Made by a program: the position numbers and the translations under genes | Notes under the pieces: model-generated | The model's database searches: none | Seen by the model: only the letters and a program-made list of their open reading frames with translations | Told to the model about the DNA's origin: nothing | Assembly: GCA_018262895.1 (NCBI GenBank) | Contig: JADFDJ010000009.1 | Span: 60,590-124,589, forward strand | Length of the DNA stretch: 64,000 bases | From: Methanomassiliicoccus sp. | Lineage (GTDB): Archaea; Thermoplasmatota; Thermoplasmata; Methanomassiliicoccales; Methanomassiliicoccaceae | Direction: 5' to 3' | In this document: positions 45,787 through 54,640 of the stretch, one piece after another | Numbering within the stretch: position 1 is the stretch's first letter | Layout of the letters: each line of letters opens with the position of its first letter

Positions 45787-46119
45787 ATGACAGCCAAGGT
45801 CAAGGTCAACATGAGGCTCTGCGGTAAGACCCATCTCATAACCGTTGACAGGACGGAGGATGGGGATTTCTCATGCAAGATCGAAACCGACTGCGTCAAT
45901 GTGAAGGAGTTCTCCCAGGGGGTTGAGAGGATCACCATCATGGACCTCACGGACAAGAGGAACAGCAAGATCGTGAACCGCTACTGTGACTGCAGGATGT
46001 CCGCCAACTGCCTGGTCCCCGCAGGCGTGATGAGCGCCGGTTGGGTGGAGGCGGGGATGATAACACGCACGTGCGCCGGTAGGAACAGGTCCAACGATGT
46101 GGAGTTCGTCATCGATTGA
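45787..46119 (+). CDS. Small cysteine-containing protein
   Basis: 110 residues with four or five conserved-looking cysteines (MRLCGKTH, KIETDCVNV, NRYCDCRMSANCLVP, TRTCAG), probably a metal-binding or redox fold found in archaea. Not recognised with certainty. The ATG at 45787 follows GGTAAG. A predicted cytoplasmic protein, divergent from the DUF2284 gene and convergent with the homospermidine synthase gene. Confidence 0.75.
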   Translation: MTAKVKVNMRLCGKTHLITVDRTEDGDFSCKIETDCVNVKEFSQGVERITIMDLTDKRNSKIVNRYCDCRMSANCLVPAGVMSAGWVEAGMITRTCAGRNRSNDVEFVID

Positions 46120-46186
46120 CGAGGGAGTTGTCATCCTTCCATCTCCATGCCGTTCAGCACGAGCCTCAGCTATTTTGATGAGCTGA

Positions 46187-47635
46187 TCAGGGGACGAACA
46201 GGAAGTTGGTGAACTGCCACATGTCGTCATCGTGATGGTTGGCCGGGTTCTCCTTGAAGTACACCTTCCGGTTCTTCAGGGGGTTCCAGTCCGACGGAGC
46301 GGATACGAACCTTCCGAGGTACGGCATGGATATCTTCAGGACTTGGTCGTGGGGCAGGTCCTCAGGTGTGCACAGCCCCTTCCGGGGATTCTCGATCATC
46401 CACATCACGGCAGACACGACGCCCATGGCAACCTGAACGGTGGTGGCGTTCTGTCCCGGCGCAAGCTTCCTGGCCTCCTCCACGGAGAGGATGCTGCCGC
46501 ACCACCAGGACCCGTACTCATGACCCATCAGGAGGGCACCGAGTATGTCCGCTCCGCTCACGATCTCCTTGTCCTTGAGGATCCTCAGCTTAGGCTGCAT
46601 CTCGTAGTTCCTGCACCTCAGCTCGTGCAGAGACACCAAGGTGTCATCGCACGGCATGTAGGCATAGTGGACGGTCGGCCGGTAGATGGGCGTGCCATCG
46701 TTCCAGACGGTGAGCCTGTCCGATAGGCCGAAGGCTTCCCCGTGCCTTATGGCCATCCCCACGATCTCGCAGTCAGGGACCCAGGACCTTACCCAGGTGT
46801 TCATCCCCATCTGGGCGAGCATTATCTGGTTCTTGGGCCCGAAAGAGGGCACGAAGGCCAGGGGCGGCAACGTTCTCTCATGCGTTCCCCAGCCGAGCTC
46901 TGCCGGAGCAGTGCCCTCCTCTCTCAGACCCTCGATGCTCCACGTGCCCACGAACTCCCCCACCTTCTTGGGGTTGCTGGTGATCTGGGTATCCCTTTCA
47001 GAGCAGTGGATGACCTTGATGTTCAGGAGCATGGCCAGCTCCGCGAAGTTGTTGCTCCGCACCAGTTCCCTCAGATGCTCCGCCTCATCCGTGCTCACTT
47101 TATTGTCGCCTATCATCTTCTCGGAGATGTCTACGAGGCCCTGCTTCACAAAATGGGTGATGAGGCCGGGGTTGGCGCCATGGTCCACGACCGCGGTGGT
47201 TCCCCCGTTCCAGTCCTTGGCCATTTCCCTGAGGCTCAGCTGTCGATGGTACAGCGATTTCTCGACCGGGTCCTTGGATTCGATCTCGGACAGGGAGTCC
47301 CATATCTCCACCGAGGTGTTGATGTACAGGACCTCGTTGTCATGGCACCACTTTATGATGGTTTTCGCATCGATGTTCCACGACAGGTCTATCAGGAGGC
47401 CACCCGGGGACAGGTGCTCCGAAAGGACGGCGGCTATGTTCTCCGGAGTGATCCGCTGCCGGAGATATGAAATGCCCTTGCTCGTCCACTTCTTCAATGC
47501 GGACCTCTTGTCCTCAAAGTCGATTATCGTTATGTTCCCATAAGGGATCTGGATGTGCTCCAGCAAAATGGGGAGGGTGCACCGCGCTACCGAGCCGTAG
47601 CCAATGATCAGAACCTTGTTGTCGAACCTCATCAT
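46187..47635 (-). CDS. Homospermidine synthase
   Basis: 482 residues, the length of bacterial-type homospermidine synthases. A Rossmann start (VLIIGYGSVARCTLP) is followed by DLSWNIDAKTIIKWC, VDHGANPGLITHFVKQGLVD and GHEYGSWWCGSILSVEEAR, the family's diagnostic blocks. The NAD-dependent enzyme converts putrescine (with itself or spermidine) to homospermidine, a polyamine that stabilises nucleic acids. It is known mostly from bacteria, so its presence in an archaeon could reflect transfer. Start ATG at 47635 lies after GAGGAT in a leader with a small hairpin. Confidence 0.92.
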   Translation of the reverse strand: MMRFDNKVLIIGYGSVARCTLPILLEHIQIPYGNITIIDFEDKRSALKKWTSKGISYLRQRITPENIAAVLSEHLSPGGLLIDLSWNIDAKTIIKWCHDNEVLYINTSVEIWDSLSEIESKDPVEKSLYHRQLSLREMAKDWNGGTTAVVDHGANPGLITHFVKQGLVDISEKMIGDNKVSTDEAEHLRELVRSNNFAELAMLLNIKVIHCSERDTQITSNPKKVGEFVGTWSIEGLREEGTAPAELGWGTHERTLPPLAFVPSFGPKNQIMLAQMGMNTWVRSWVPDCEIVGMAIRHGEAFGLSDRLTVWNDGTPIYRPTVHYAYMPCDDTLVSLHELRCRNYEMQPKLRILKDKEIVSGADILGALLMGHEYGSWWCGSILSVEEARKLAPGQNATTVQVAMGVVSAVMWMIENPRKGLCTPEDLPHDQVLKISMPYLGRFVSAPSDWNPLKNRKVYFKENPANHHDDDMWQFTNFLFVP

Positions 47636-47652
47636 CTAGAAAAATCCTCTTT

Positions 47653-47667
47653 GACCTCGATGAGGTC
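47653..47667. promoter_or_regulatory. Leader hairpin of homospermidine synthase
   Basis: GACCTC, loop GAT, GAGGTC: six perfect pairs, 18 bases upstream of the start codon, after a likely TATA box (TTTTTTTATG on the minus strand near 47680-47690). It could be an operator or leader structure. Confidence 0.35.
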
Positions 47668-48021
47668 GGAACCGAATACTCATAAAAAAAGTTTCGTTCG
47701 ATCGGAGAAAACGCTCGTCCTGGACACAGGGGGGCGTGTTCGGGCGTCCTGCCTGCGGGCAAGGGCTCGAACGATCGCATTAGGTGGTCATTTGTCGCCT
47801 TTTCAATGGCCCTGGCGCTCTGATGCCCGTTCCGTCGATGTACGTTGGGTAATGCTGCTCAGTGATGGAATATCGGCGTTCGAAAGTTGATCGACGGTGA
47901 ACTCCACTTGACCTGTGGTATGCCATGTTAGACCTGAAGGTAAAGGAACGGAAGGGACCACCGATCGCTCATCGCTTCACGGCATGGTGCTGCTTACACG
48001 CTCATATAGCTCCTGCGGGCT
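47668..48021. other. Intergenic stretch upstream of homospermidine synthase
   Basis: GC-rich in places with no convincing coding frame. Besides the TATA-like sequence near 47685 nothing recognisable was found. Confidence 0.35.
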
Positions 48022-48315
48022 TCACTTCAAGGATGCCAGGAAGTCGTCCACGTTCATTGCGGCAAAGGTCACTGTCTCCAAGCTCCCCCTGGCCCCCAGC
48101 TCCACCATCAGCTTTGCCACCGTCTCGTTGTTGGGCGCCTCCAGTATCGTCAGGAAGTCGTACTTCCCCAGGAGAGCATACTGCCTCATCACCTTGGCCC
48201 CCATGGCATCTATCTCCTCGTTGACCTCCAGCAAACGCTCTGGGTTGCTCCTCAGGGTCTTACGGCCGTCGGCCGTCAACCTCGACAGAATGACATATTC
48301 GGGCGTCGTCATCAC
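48022..48315 (-). CDS. GYD-domain protein
   Basis: 97 residues. The pattern EYVILSRLTADGRKTL, then MGAKVMRQYALLGKYDFLTILEAPNNE and VTFAAMNVDDF is that of GYD-domain proteins, small cytoplasmic stress-linked proteins of the dimeric alpha/beta-barrel type. The frame opens with a GTG at 48315 followed by ATG; a TATA-like AATTAATTATG about 26 bases upstream suggests a leaderless start. Function not known at the molecular level. Confidence 0.9.
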   Translation of the reverse strand: MMTTPEYVILSRLTADGRKTLRSNPERLLEVNEEIDAMGAKVMRQYALLGKYDFLTILEAPNNETVAKLMVELGARGSLETVTFAAMNVDDFLASLK

Positions 48316-48480
48316 CAGAAAAAAAGTGCTTTACATGGCATAATTAATTTGGTTTCCATCGCTCAGGACATTTGAAGCATCGACGGATCTCACTTCCTTG
48401 TCCGGACCGACTCGGCAGCGAAAGGCCAGATCTAAAGGACGATCCTCGTTATACCGGCCTGTAGCTCTTGAACGATGATC

Positions 48481-49911
48481 TCAGCCCATGGTCAGCTTGG
48501 CCCTCATGCCTGCGCTCGCGATCCCCCTGCCAGCGTCCACGAAGGCTTCCAGTGTCCAGTCCCCTGCGGCCAAGGAGCTTGTCGTTCCTTCCAGGACAGT
48601 ACCCATTCCCGCGATCGGATATGGACTTAGCTCTATTCTCTGCCCTTTCCCATTGCCTGTCGCCTCCAGATACCCGCCCCTCGACCCATCGACCCCAGAT
48701 AGCCTGAGGGTCACTTCATCTCCTGCCCTCGGCCTTCTCTCCGGGCGGTAAGGCCAGTACGCGGTCAGGGAGAGCGTTCGTCCCCCCGAGCTTGCGGCGG
48801 CCAGGTTCTTCCGGTCCCCGAGCGTTCGAAGATGAGCGTTGCTCAGGGGGAGGGTGATAGGCACCTGGAACCTGGTCTCCATGAACCTGGGGCCCCATCT
48901 TCCGTCCTTCTGGAAGGCGGGCCAGATGGACCACTGCCCGCCCTTGTCGAGCTTCGTCCGTCCCTCGTACAGGAAGCTCGCACGGGAAGGTATCGCCAGA
49001 TCGGGCACATGACCGAAGTCCCTGTTCTCGTCCCCTGGTCCACGGCATGCCACGAAGACCCCGGCCGGGCCGAAGCGTATCTCGCGGGGAGTGGGGTTGA
49101 AGATCTCGAATCTAACGAGGATAGTGGTCCCCTCCTTGATCTGGGAGCTGTCGGCGCTTACCACCGGGAACCGGACATGGAACTCCTGGTCGGGGACGGC
49201 GACCGCCCCATTTATGCTGGACAGCTTGTAGTAATTGCCATACTCTGCCTTCGAGCCTACGTTCAATAGGCAGTGCTCCTGTAGCGGCTCACCCTTCCGC
49301 TGCCCCTCTCTGAATATCTGCCAGATCCTCTCTAGGGCGCTCTCGTATCCCTGAATTATCGAGGGAGGCGCCTCCTTTCCAGAGGGCCAGGCGAGGCCGT
49401 CCCTGCAAGGTTCCGCGAAGGCCTCCCGGTTGTTCTCGCTGCGTCTGGTGGAGGACATGACGATCCTCCCCGGAGCGCCCATCCTCTCGGCGAAACCCCC
49501 GCTCTGGCACTGGGTGAACACCCACACCTGAGACCTCGCCCTTATCCTTCCTGCCAACTCGTTCATCCTGGCATCGGTGATGGTGCCGTCCTGGAGCTGG
49601 AAGTGGGAGGAGGATCCATCGAAGTGGCCATGGTCCACGAAGAAGCAGAACAGCTCGTCCTCCTCCTCAAGGGCAGATGCCAGACGAGAAAGCTCCTTCT
49701 CCACGTTGACCTTGGTGGATATCATGGAAATGTCCGGACCCGCGTTCATGTCCTGGAACATCAGGGTGATGTTTTCCCGGGGGTATCCGTAGTCCCTCAT
49801 CAGGATATCCCTCATCCCCGAGACCGCCCCCCAATACCACTTCAGCAGCTGACTTGCCTGGCCAGGTATGCTCTTTTGGAACCCCTCGACGATAAGCGCG
49901 ACCCTCTTCAT
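48481..49911 (-). CDS. Caspase-fold (C13/C14-like) cysteine peptidase with a beta-sandwich C-terminus
   Basis: 476 residues. The N-terminal ~190 residues show the caspase-hemoglobinase layout: beta strand MKRVALIVEG, catalytic histidine in CFFVDHGHFDG (H94 or H96), and the catalytic cysteine C135 in WVFTQCQSGGF. The Q-C-x-S-G pattern is that of legumain and orthocaspase-type peptidases. The C-terminal ~230 residues are beta-rich with an LNVGSKAEYGN start and end in a likely Ig-like domain. No signal peptide, so cytoplasmic. The enzyme may act in stress or regulated proteolysis; substrate unknown. Confidence 0.82.
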   Translation of the reverse strand: MKRVALIVEGFQKSIPGQASQLLKWYWGAVSGMRDILMRDYGYPRENITLMFQDMNAGPDISMISTKVNVEKELSRLASALEEEDELFCFFVDHGHFDGSSSHFQLQDGTITDARMNELAGRIRARSQVWVFTQCQSGGFAERMGAPGRIVMSSTRRSENNREAFAEPCRDGLAWPSGKEAPPSIIQGYESALERIWQIFREGQRKGEPLQEHCLLNVGSKAEYGNYYKLSSINGAVAVPDQEFHVRFPVVSADSSQIKEGTTILVRFEIFNPTPREIRFGPAGVFVACRGPGDENRDFGHVPDLAIPSRASFLYEGRTKLDKGGQWSIWPAFQKDGRWGPRFMETRFQVPITLPLSNAHLRTLGDRKNLAAASSGGRTLSLTAYWPYRPERRPRAGDEVTLRLSGVDGSRGGYLEATGNGKGQRIELSPYPIAGMGTVLEGTTSSLAAGDWTLEAFVDAGRGIASAGMRAKLTMG

Positions 49912-50059
49912 GACCTCGACATAGGCCTCAGGGTTAATCTATAGGGGCTTTGCCTTCTCCACCACTCGTCAAAGGCTCAGAGCCTGTCTCCATCGTCGGT
50001 ATTTCGAGGCGGGCGCGGCGATACCCCGCTAGGGGAAAAGAAAGGCGCCGGGACCTGCC

Positions 50060-50521
50060 TCACGGAGCTTTACGGGAAGGTTTGGCCTTGGCCTCGTGAT
50101 CGTCCCTCGTCCATCCACATGTGAGACATTGGGGGCGATGAACGCACAGCAGCCCATGACATGCCGGGCACGTGTACCGCTCAGCCTGGTGGGCCAGGAA
50201 GTCGTCCATTCCCTGCTCCCTTATCTCTTCCAGGTTCTCCATCATACTCATCCCATACTTGTTGCGGTAGCGAGCGTCCAGCCGCTTCAACCTTCTGCAG
50301 GGGACCTTGCTGCACTCGTAACAGAAATGGGAGCTGTTGTCGCTGATGGTAGGGCAGTTGATGATGGTACATAATCGACAGTGATCGGGCTTATTAGGAT
50401 CATCTCCCCAGCACCCCGGACACTTGTTCTTGGTCCGCTGGTAGCCCAAGCACAGGGCGCAGTTCATCCCGCAGGGGGCGATGTGGGAACGCTCCAAGAC
50501 CGGACGCTCGGTCCCGACCAT
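50060..50521 (-). CDS. DUF3795-domain cysteine-rich protein
   Basis: 153 residues from the ATG at 50521. The frame opens further upstream, but a TATA-like TTACATTAC lies about 26 bases before 50521, and the domain begins right after it, so a leaderless start at 50521 is preferred. Cysteine motifs: APCGMNCALCLGY, CPGCWGDD, CRLCTIINCP, CYECSKVPCRRLK and YTCPACHG. DUF3795 proteins bind metal, probably iron-sulfur or zinc; molecular role unknown. Divergent from the flippase gene. Confidence 0.85.
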   Translation of the reverse strand: MVGTERPVLERSHIAPCGMNCALCLGYQRTKNKCPGCWGDDPNKPDHCRLCTIINCPTISDNSSHFCYECSKVPCRRLKRLDARYRNKYGMSMMENLEEIREQGMDDFLAHQAERYTCPACHGLLCVHRPQCLTCGWTRDDHEAKAKPSRKAP

Positions 50522-50613
50522 GGCTGCATCATGCTCTTGTAATGTAATAATCCTGTTGAGGGCTCCGCCTACTACCTCGCGGCCCAACCTATTAGAGTCG
50601 GCGAGGGCATGAT

Positions 50614-52167
50614 GTGTGGGGGGAGCACATAGGGCCGTCCGAGGGAACGCTGTCAGAGGCAACTTCAGGAGATGACCACATCTCTGGCATAGGTCCTCCC
50701 GGGAGGCCGAGGGTTGACGGTAAGATGCTCCTGGGTACCATATGGTCCTTCGGTATCAACTCCCTCCAGCAGATACTCGTCCTGACACGCCTGGTCATCC
50801 TCGCCCGGCTCCTGTTGCCCTCTGATTTTGGTATACTGGACATCGCTATCCTGACCCTCTATGCCCTGGACGTCTTCTCACAGACCGGCTTCCAGCAGGC
50901 TTTGGTGCATAAGAAGGCAGACATCACCTCGGACCTCGACGCGGCCTGGACCCTGCTGGTTGCTCGGGGATGCATCCTGTTCATCATCCTGTTCCTCTTC
51001 GCCCCCTTTATCGCTGATTTCTTTGCCACTCCCGAGGCCGCACCGGTGCTCCAGGTCGTGGGCATCACCCTCATCTTCCAGGGATTCACCAACCTGGGCA
51101 CCATATTCTTCCTCAAGGACCTGGATTTCCGGAGACAGTACCTATTCAAGCTCAGCGGAGTGCTAGCCGAGTTCGTTGTGAGCATTACCGCCGTCCTCGT
51201 TCTCCATAATGTTTGGGCCCTTATTTTTGGGATCATCGCCAAGGACCTTACCCTCATGATCGTGAGCTACCTCGTACATCCTTACAGACCGAGGTTTAAC
51301 TTTGATCTTGGGAAGGTCTTGGGCTTATCCAAGTACGGCATCTGGATCATGGCATCCTCCGTCCTGGTGTTCCTCCTTATACAGGGTGACGATATAATCG
51401 TGGGGAAGGTCCTGGGCATCACCGCGCTGGGGCTCTATCAGATGGCCTACGGCCTGTCCAGCACCCCATCCACCGAGATCAGCCAGATCATATCGCAGGT
51501 GGCCTTTCCGGTCTACTCCAAGATCCAGGACGACCTGGTACAGCTCAAGGCCCTCTTCCTGAGAACGCTGGAGCTTACAGCCCTGATCTCTTTCGTCCTG
51601 ACCGGCCTCCTGGTGTCCCTGTCCCCGGAGATAGCAATAGTGTTCCTGGGCAGCAATTGGGCGCCCATCATACCCCTCGTCCAGATACTGGCGTGGTGGG
51701 GCCTGGTACGGGGATTGGAGGAGACATCCGCCGCTCTCTTCATGGCCGTGGGGAAGCCCCGCCTTCACTCCATCCTCCAGTTCATACAGGTGATCCTCCT
51801 CTTCACGCTCATCTTCCCCCTGATGGACAACTACGGCCTTGTGGGCGTATCCCTGGCCGTTGCCTTCAGCTGTTTCCCTGTATTGTTCCTCTTCATCAAT
51901 TCCGTCAAGAACATTTTGGCTATCAGGGTCTGGGAGGCCTATGCTCCCCTGATCTACCCCCTGACGCTGATAATCTGTTCCATCAGCTCGACAGCAATGG
52001 TCAGGACAATGCTGTTCCCGGCCCCAGATCTCCTTTCCTTATTCATTCTCCTGGGCATTTACGCCCTGGTGACCCTGTTGGTGATCAACGTGTTCGACCG
52101 ATACACACCCTATAAGGCCGTTTCCATGGTCAAGGGTTTCGTGTCTTCAAGAAGGAAGGCCTTCTGA
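50614..52167 (+). CDS. Polysaccharide flippase (Wzx/MATE-like)
   Basis: 517 residues with about 12-14 hydrophobic helices and a short hydrophilic N-terminus. Matches the oligosaccharide-flippase pattern: NSLQQILVLTRLVILARLLLP in the first helix, LDFRRQYLFKLSG and YALVTLLVINVF near the end. It probably moves lipid-linked glycans across the membrane for envelope or S-layer glycosylation. Start is uncertain: GTG at 50614 has GAGGG six bases upstream, but ATG at 50725 (MLLGTIWSFG) directly starts the first helix with GGTAAG upstream. No glycosyltransferase cluster is next to it. Confidence 0.88.
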   Translation: MWGEHIGPSEGTLSEATSGDDHISGIGPPGRPRVDGKMLLGTIWSFGINSLQQILVLTRLVILARLLLPSDFGILDIAILTLYALDVFSQTGFQQALVHKKADITSDLDAAWTLLVARGCILFIILFLFAPFIADFFATPEAAPVLQVVGITLIFQGFTNLGTIFFLKDLDFRRQYLFKLSGVLAEFVVSITAVLVLHNVWALIFGIIAKDLTLMIVSYLVHPYRPRFNFDLGKVLGLSKYGIWIMASSVLVFLLIQGDDIIVGKVLGITALGLYQMAYGLSSTPSTEISQIISQVAFPVYSKIQDDLVQLKALFLRTLELTALISFVLTGLLVSLSPEIAIVFLGSNWAPIIPLVQILAWWGLVRGLEETSAALFMAVGKPRLHSILQFIQVILLFTLIFPLMDNYGLVGVSLAVAFSCFPVLFLFINSVKNILAIRVWEAYAPLIYPLTLIICSISSTAMVRTMLFPAPDLLSLFILLGIYALVTLLVINVFDRYTPYKAVSMVKGFVSSRRKAF

Positions 52168-52357
52168 TCGAACGACATGCTCGATGATGTCGTGTTGCGC
52201 CGGTATGCCTTCAGCCGCTATTTGAGGGGGCTGAAGAGATGTGCTCGATCTTGTTAGAGCATGCCTTCGCAGTAATGGCACAAAGAAATTAACCAACCAG
52301 AACATAAGAGACATCACAGCCAACAGAATGTGATCCGAGCATAGAGGAGATGATGAG

Positions 52358-52696
52358 ATGAAGGTTTCGAAGACCTCCGATTTTGAGGATCGCCCCAACC
52401 CACACCAGGTCAGTGCCAAGACCATATATGACCAGGACCTGGCGCAGTGCGTCCATATACTCCTGAGACCTGGAGAATCCTTAAAGAAGCACATAACTCC
52501 GGTCGACGTCTTCTTCTACATACTGGAGGGAGAAGGGGTGGTGGAGATCGGAGAAGAGACCGCAAACGTGTCCAAGGACATGATCGTTGAATCGCCGGCC
52601 AAGGTACCGCACCGGCTCATGAACCCCGGCGATAAGGACTTCCGGTTCCTGGTCGTGAAGACCCCCAAGCCAAAGGAAGGCACCAAGGTGCTCTGA
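52358..52696 (+). CDS. Cupin-domain protein
   Basis: 112 residues. A single cupin barrel with motif 1 in the IKPGESLKKHITPVDVFFYILEGEG region (here LLRPGESLKKHITPVD) and motif 2 in SKDMIVESPAKVPHRLMN. One histidine of the usual metal site (H in KKHITP) and a second in VPHRL are visible. Small single-domain cupins bind metals or small molecules. Start ATG follows GAGGAGATGATG. Standalone, function unknown. Confidence 0.86.
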   Translation: MKVSKTSDFEDRPNPHQVSAKTIYDQDLAQCVHILLRPGESLKKHITPVDVFFYILEGEGVVEIGEETANVSKDMIVESPAKVPHRLMNPGDKDFRFLVVKTPKPKEGTKVL

Positions 52697-52941
52697 GGCA
52701 ATTGCTCACAGGCGCACTTCTCCGAAGATGAGCAGCACCTTCGATCCCTGAGGTGCATCCCCCCGTCGGGCCAGGCCCATCCCGGCGAGCGCAAAGTGTC
52801 ATATTTTCTTATATCACCGATAGGGAGTGTGGACATTCGTAAGAACGACCGTTTTCCATCAAAGTATGATCGGCGTGCCTAATTCTCCCCTCTTCTTATC
52901 CGAACCCTGAGATATTTAGGTCTGGACCCGAATGACGGGTC

Positions 52942-53811
52942 GTGTCCAAGGGTGTGACCGGGAAGATCGCCCTGATAACCGGGGCCAATTCGGGAATGGG
53001 GAAGGCGTCCACAGCGATCCTCGCAGACATGGGGTACCATGTGGTGATGCTGTGTCGGGACGAGACCCGGGGCAGAGCGGCATATGACGAGATAACTAGG
53101 GTAGGCGGACGCATGGTGGACCTCATGCTCTGCGACCTTGGGGACATGGGCTCGATACGCGGTTTCGTCAGAAACTTCAGGGAAAGGTTTGACAGACTGG
53201 ACGTCCTCATTAACAACGCTGGCGTGATCACCCTGGACAGGCGGGAGACCGCGGACGGATTGGAGCTTCAGTTCGGGGTGAACCACATAGGACACTTTAT
53301 GCTGACCACATCGCTATTGGACCTCCTGGAAAGATCGGGATCGGGTCGCATCGTGGTCTACAGCTCCGGCGCCCATAAGATGGGGAAGGTCCACTTTGAT
53401 GACATTAACCTCCGGCGGCGGTACAGTGTCATCAGGTCCTACGGGCAGTCGAAGCTGGCCAACCTCTACTTCGCCAGGGAGCTGGCCCGCAGGTTGAGGG
53501 AGAGGGGGAGCAGTATAACTGTCAATGCCTGTCATCCTGGGGCCGTAGCCACACAGATGGGCGTCGACAGGAACACGGGTTTCGGAAAGACCGTTGTTAG
53601 GATGATGCGACCGTTCTTTCAAACCCCGGAGCAGGGATGTCGAACGGCCATCTACCTTGCCACCTCCGAGGAAGTAGCTAATCTAAGCGGCGAGTATTTC
53701 TACAAGTGCAAGGTGGCAAGGACGTCCAGAAGGTCGAGGGACATGGAAGCTGCAAGGCGCTTGTTCGACATAAGTGAGGCCATATGCCAGCGGACGGTAG
53801 TCGAAGGATGA
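52942..53811 (+). CDS. Short-chain dehydrogenase/reductase
   Basis: 289 residues, NAD(P)-dependent, cytoplasmic. Cofactor motif TGANSGMGKAS near residue 14, NNAG near 90, the catalytic serine in VVYSSGAHK and the catalytic Y-x-x-x-K in SYGQSKLAN. The subgroup resembles retinol-dehydrogenase-like and WW-domain oxidoreductase-like SDRs, which is not enough to name a substrate. Start is a GTG at 52942. It lies between the cupin and UspA genes on the same strand, with gaps too large for a tight operon. Confidence 0.9.
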   Translation: MSKGVTGKIALITGANSGMGKASTAILADMGYHVVMLCRDETRGRAAYDEITRVGGRMVDLMLCDLGDMGSIRGFVRNFRERFDRLDVLINNAGVITLDRRETADGLELQFGVNHIGHFMLTTSLLDLLERSGSGRIVVYSSGAHKMGKVHFDDINLRRRYSVIRSYGQSKLANLYFARELARRLRERGSSITVNACHPGAVATQMGVDRNTGFGKTVVRMMRPFFQTPEQGCRTAIYLATSEEVANLSGEYFYKCKVARTSRRSRDMEAARRLFDISEAICQRTVVEG

Positions 53812-54018
53812 TGCCTGACCGCTGTCCCCTAGCGCTTACTATTCGTTGAAGGGATAGTGGGACAAGGTAGGGGGACCGTAAAGTGCCGTACAGGTTCGCC
53901 CCCTTATGGCGTCGATCCTCCCTTTGACAAACTAATTCGCTCAGCCCACAATGAAAAAGAATCCTTTCATATCCCCCCAAATATCAATTCTATTCACGGA
54001 AAAAGGAGGTGTTGAACG

Positions 54019-54459
54019 GTGCCCATAAAGAGGTTGTTGGTCTGCGTAGACGGTTCGAAGTACTCTGAGGATGCTGTAAGGCACGCCGTGGAGATCGCCG
54101 AAAAATTCGACTCTAAGATCTCCCTCATATTCGTCTGGACCCCTCCGGCATCTGCCGGACAGGAGATGGGTATCCCTTATGACATCCCAGCCTCGGAGAT
54201 GGAGCGTCTCAAGGGGGCCAAGGAGATATTGGACGCAGCAGGGCTGAAGTACAATATCGTCAAGGCCATAGGCAACCCGGCCGAGGAGATACTAGACGAA
54301 TCAAGGAAGGGGTACGATCAGGTGATCCTGGGCAGCAGGGGCCTGGGGAGCGTGGAACGCTTCCTCCTGGGAAGTGTCACCGGCAGGGTGTCTCACCACA
54401 TAACCATCCCCATGACCATAATTCCCCCGAAAAGGGACGACAAGAAGGGGCCCTTTTAA
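54019..54459 (+). CDS. Universal stress protein A family protein
   Basis: 146 residues. The UspA pattern is complete: LLVCVDGSKYSEDAVRHAV at the start and the ATP-binding GSRGLGSVERFLLGSVTGRV near residue 110. Likely binds ATP or AMP in the cytoplasm and is induced by stress. Starts with GTG at 54019, seven bases after a perfect GGAGGTG. Free-standing, with a C-rich 3' region. Confidence 0.95.
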   Translation: MPIKRLLVCVDGSKYSEDAVRHAVEIAEKFDSKISLIFVWTPPASAGQEMGIPYDIPASEMERLKGAKEILDAAGLKYNIVKAIGNPAEEILDESRKGYDQVILGSRGLGSVERFLLGSVTGRVSHHITIPMTIIPPKRDDKKGPF

Positions 54460-54640
54460 AGCGCAGGTCTGACCATCCCTTCTAAAAACCCATGATGGAT
54501 CCGGGCCTAGGACGGGGCATGGCTCCCGTCCAATCGGCTTCATTGCTCACGCCCGAGCACAGCGTCCCTGTGTCACACCCATCATGACGGACGAAACATG
54601 CACCGCACTGAAAGGATGGTGTAGGGCCGCTGGGAGGTGA

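Noticed and set aside
52942..53811. Retinal-forming dehydrogenase partner of heliorhodopsin
   Set aside because: The SDR has retinol-dehydrogenase-like features, but lies 11 kb away with no operon link, so the connection is too weak to claim.
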